A stretch of 5,024 nt of DNA, from assembly GCA_017405545.1 (NCBI GenBank), contig JAFRAF010000025.1, positions 1 to 5,024 of the forward strand, written 5' to 3'. Source of the DNA: Oscillospiraceae bacterium (lineage in GTDB: Bacteria > Bacillota > Clostridia > Oscillospirales > Oscillospiraceae). The notes beneath the pieces are model-generated. The model was not told the DNA's origin and searched no databases. It saw only the letters and a program-made list of their open reading frames with translations. Within the stretch, counting starts at the first letter, position 1. Every line of letters starts with the position of its first letter. The translations under genes and the position numbers were made by a program. This document shows positions 5,004 through 5,024 of this stretch, in pieces.

Positions 5004-5024
5004 TGTCTATCGTAAAGATGAAGA
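5003..5024 (+). CDS. ntpI: V-type ATP synthase subunit I, first seven codons only
   Basis: The ATG overlaps the previous stop codon in TAATG, a sign of coupled translation. AGGAGGG at 4983-4989 lies 13 nt before it. The visible residues, MSIVKMK, match the usual beginning of subunit I, whose first strand commonly reads M-[AS]-I-V-K-M-K-K. Subunit I is the large membrane protein that anchors the peripheral stalks and forms the ion half-channels beside the c-ring. Only 22 nt are in the window, so the call relies on this short match and the operon order. Confidence 0.68.

Overview
The window reads as a chromosomal segment of a Gram-positive, probably spore-forming member of the Clostridia (an Oscillospiraceae-like anaerobe is my best guess). 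The reasons are strong AGGAGG-type ribosome sites, moderately GC-rich genes with AT-rich gaps, a SleB-type hydrolase fused to a copper-amine-oxidase-like N-terminal domain, a NodB-type deacetylase, a stand-alone E2-like acyltransferase, and the start of a V-type ATPase operon. The taxonomic call is inference; no rRNA or marker gene is present.

Layout. Five genes lie on the minus strand from 1 to 4247. In transcription order they are an E2-like acyltransferase homologue (3366-4247), an exported NodB polysaccharide deacetylase (2337-3191), a SleB-type cell wall hydrolase (1359-2180), a short NfeD membrane protein (630-1109) and a slipin/SPFH protein (1-584, cut by the window edge). Intrinsic terminators follow the deacetylase (2291-2320) and sleB (1309-1340). 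A sigma-A-type promoter precedes nfeD (1227-1255), and nfeD and the slipin gene form a two-gene operon. A 441-bp AT-rich divergent region (4248-4688) carries one promoter facing each way. To its right, on the plus strand, is a V-type ATPase operon start: the small coiled-coil peripheral-stalk subunit (4689-5003) and, overlapping its stop codon by one base, the first codons of subunit I (5003-5024).

Function. The deacetylase and SleB are adjacent exported peptidoglycan enzymes, each with its own terminator. In spore formers, deacetylation of cortex peptidoglycan and SleB-type hydrolysis are consecutive steps, so the pairing is suggestive. The NfeD-slipin pair is a standard membrane-microdomain module. 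The V-ATPase genes encode an ion-translocating rotary ATPase.

No mobile element, CRISPR array, tRNA or rRNA was seen, and there is no clear sign of a wholly new system. The points most worth a second look are the E2-like protein whose catalytic His position is occupied by Glu, the corrected GTG start of nfeD, and several dyads and short repeats in the gaps.
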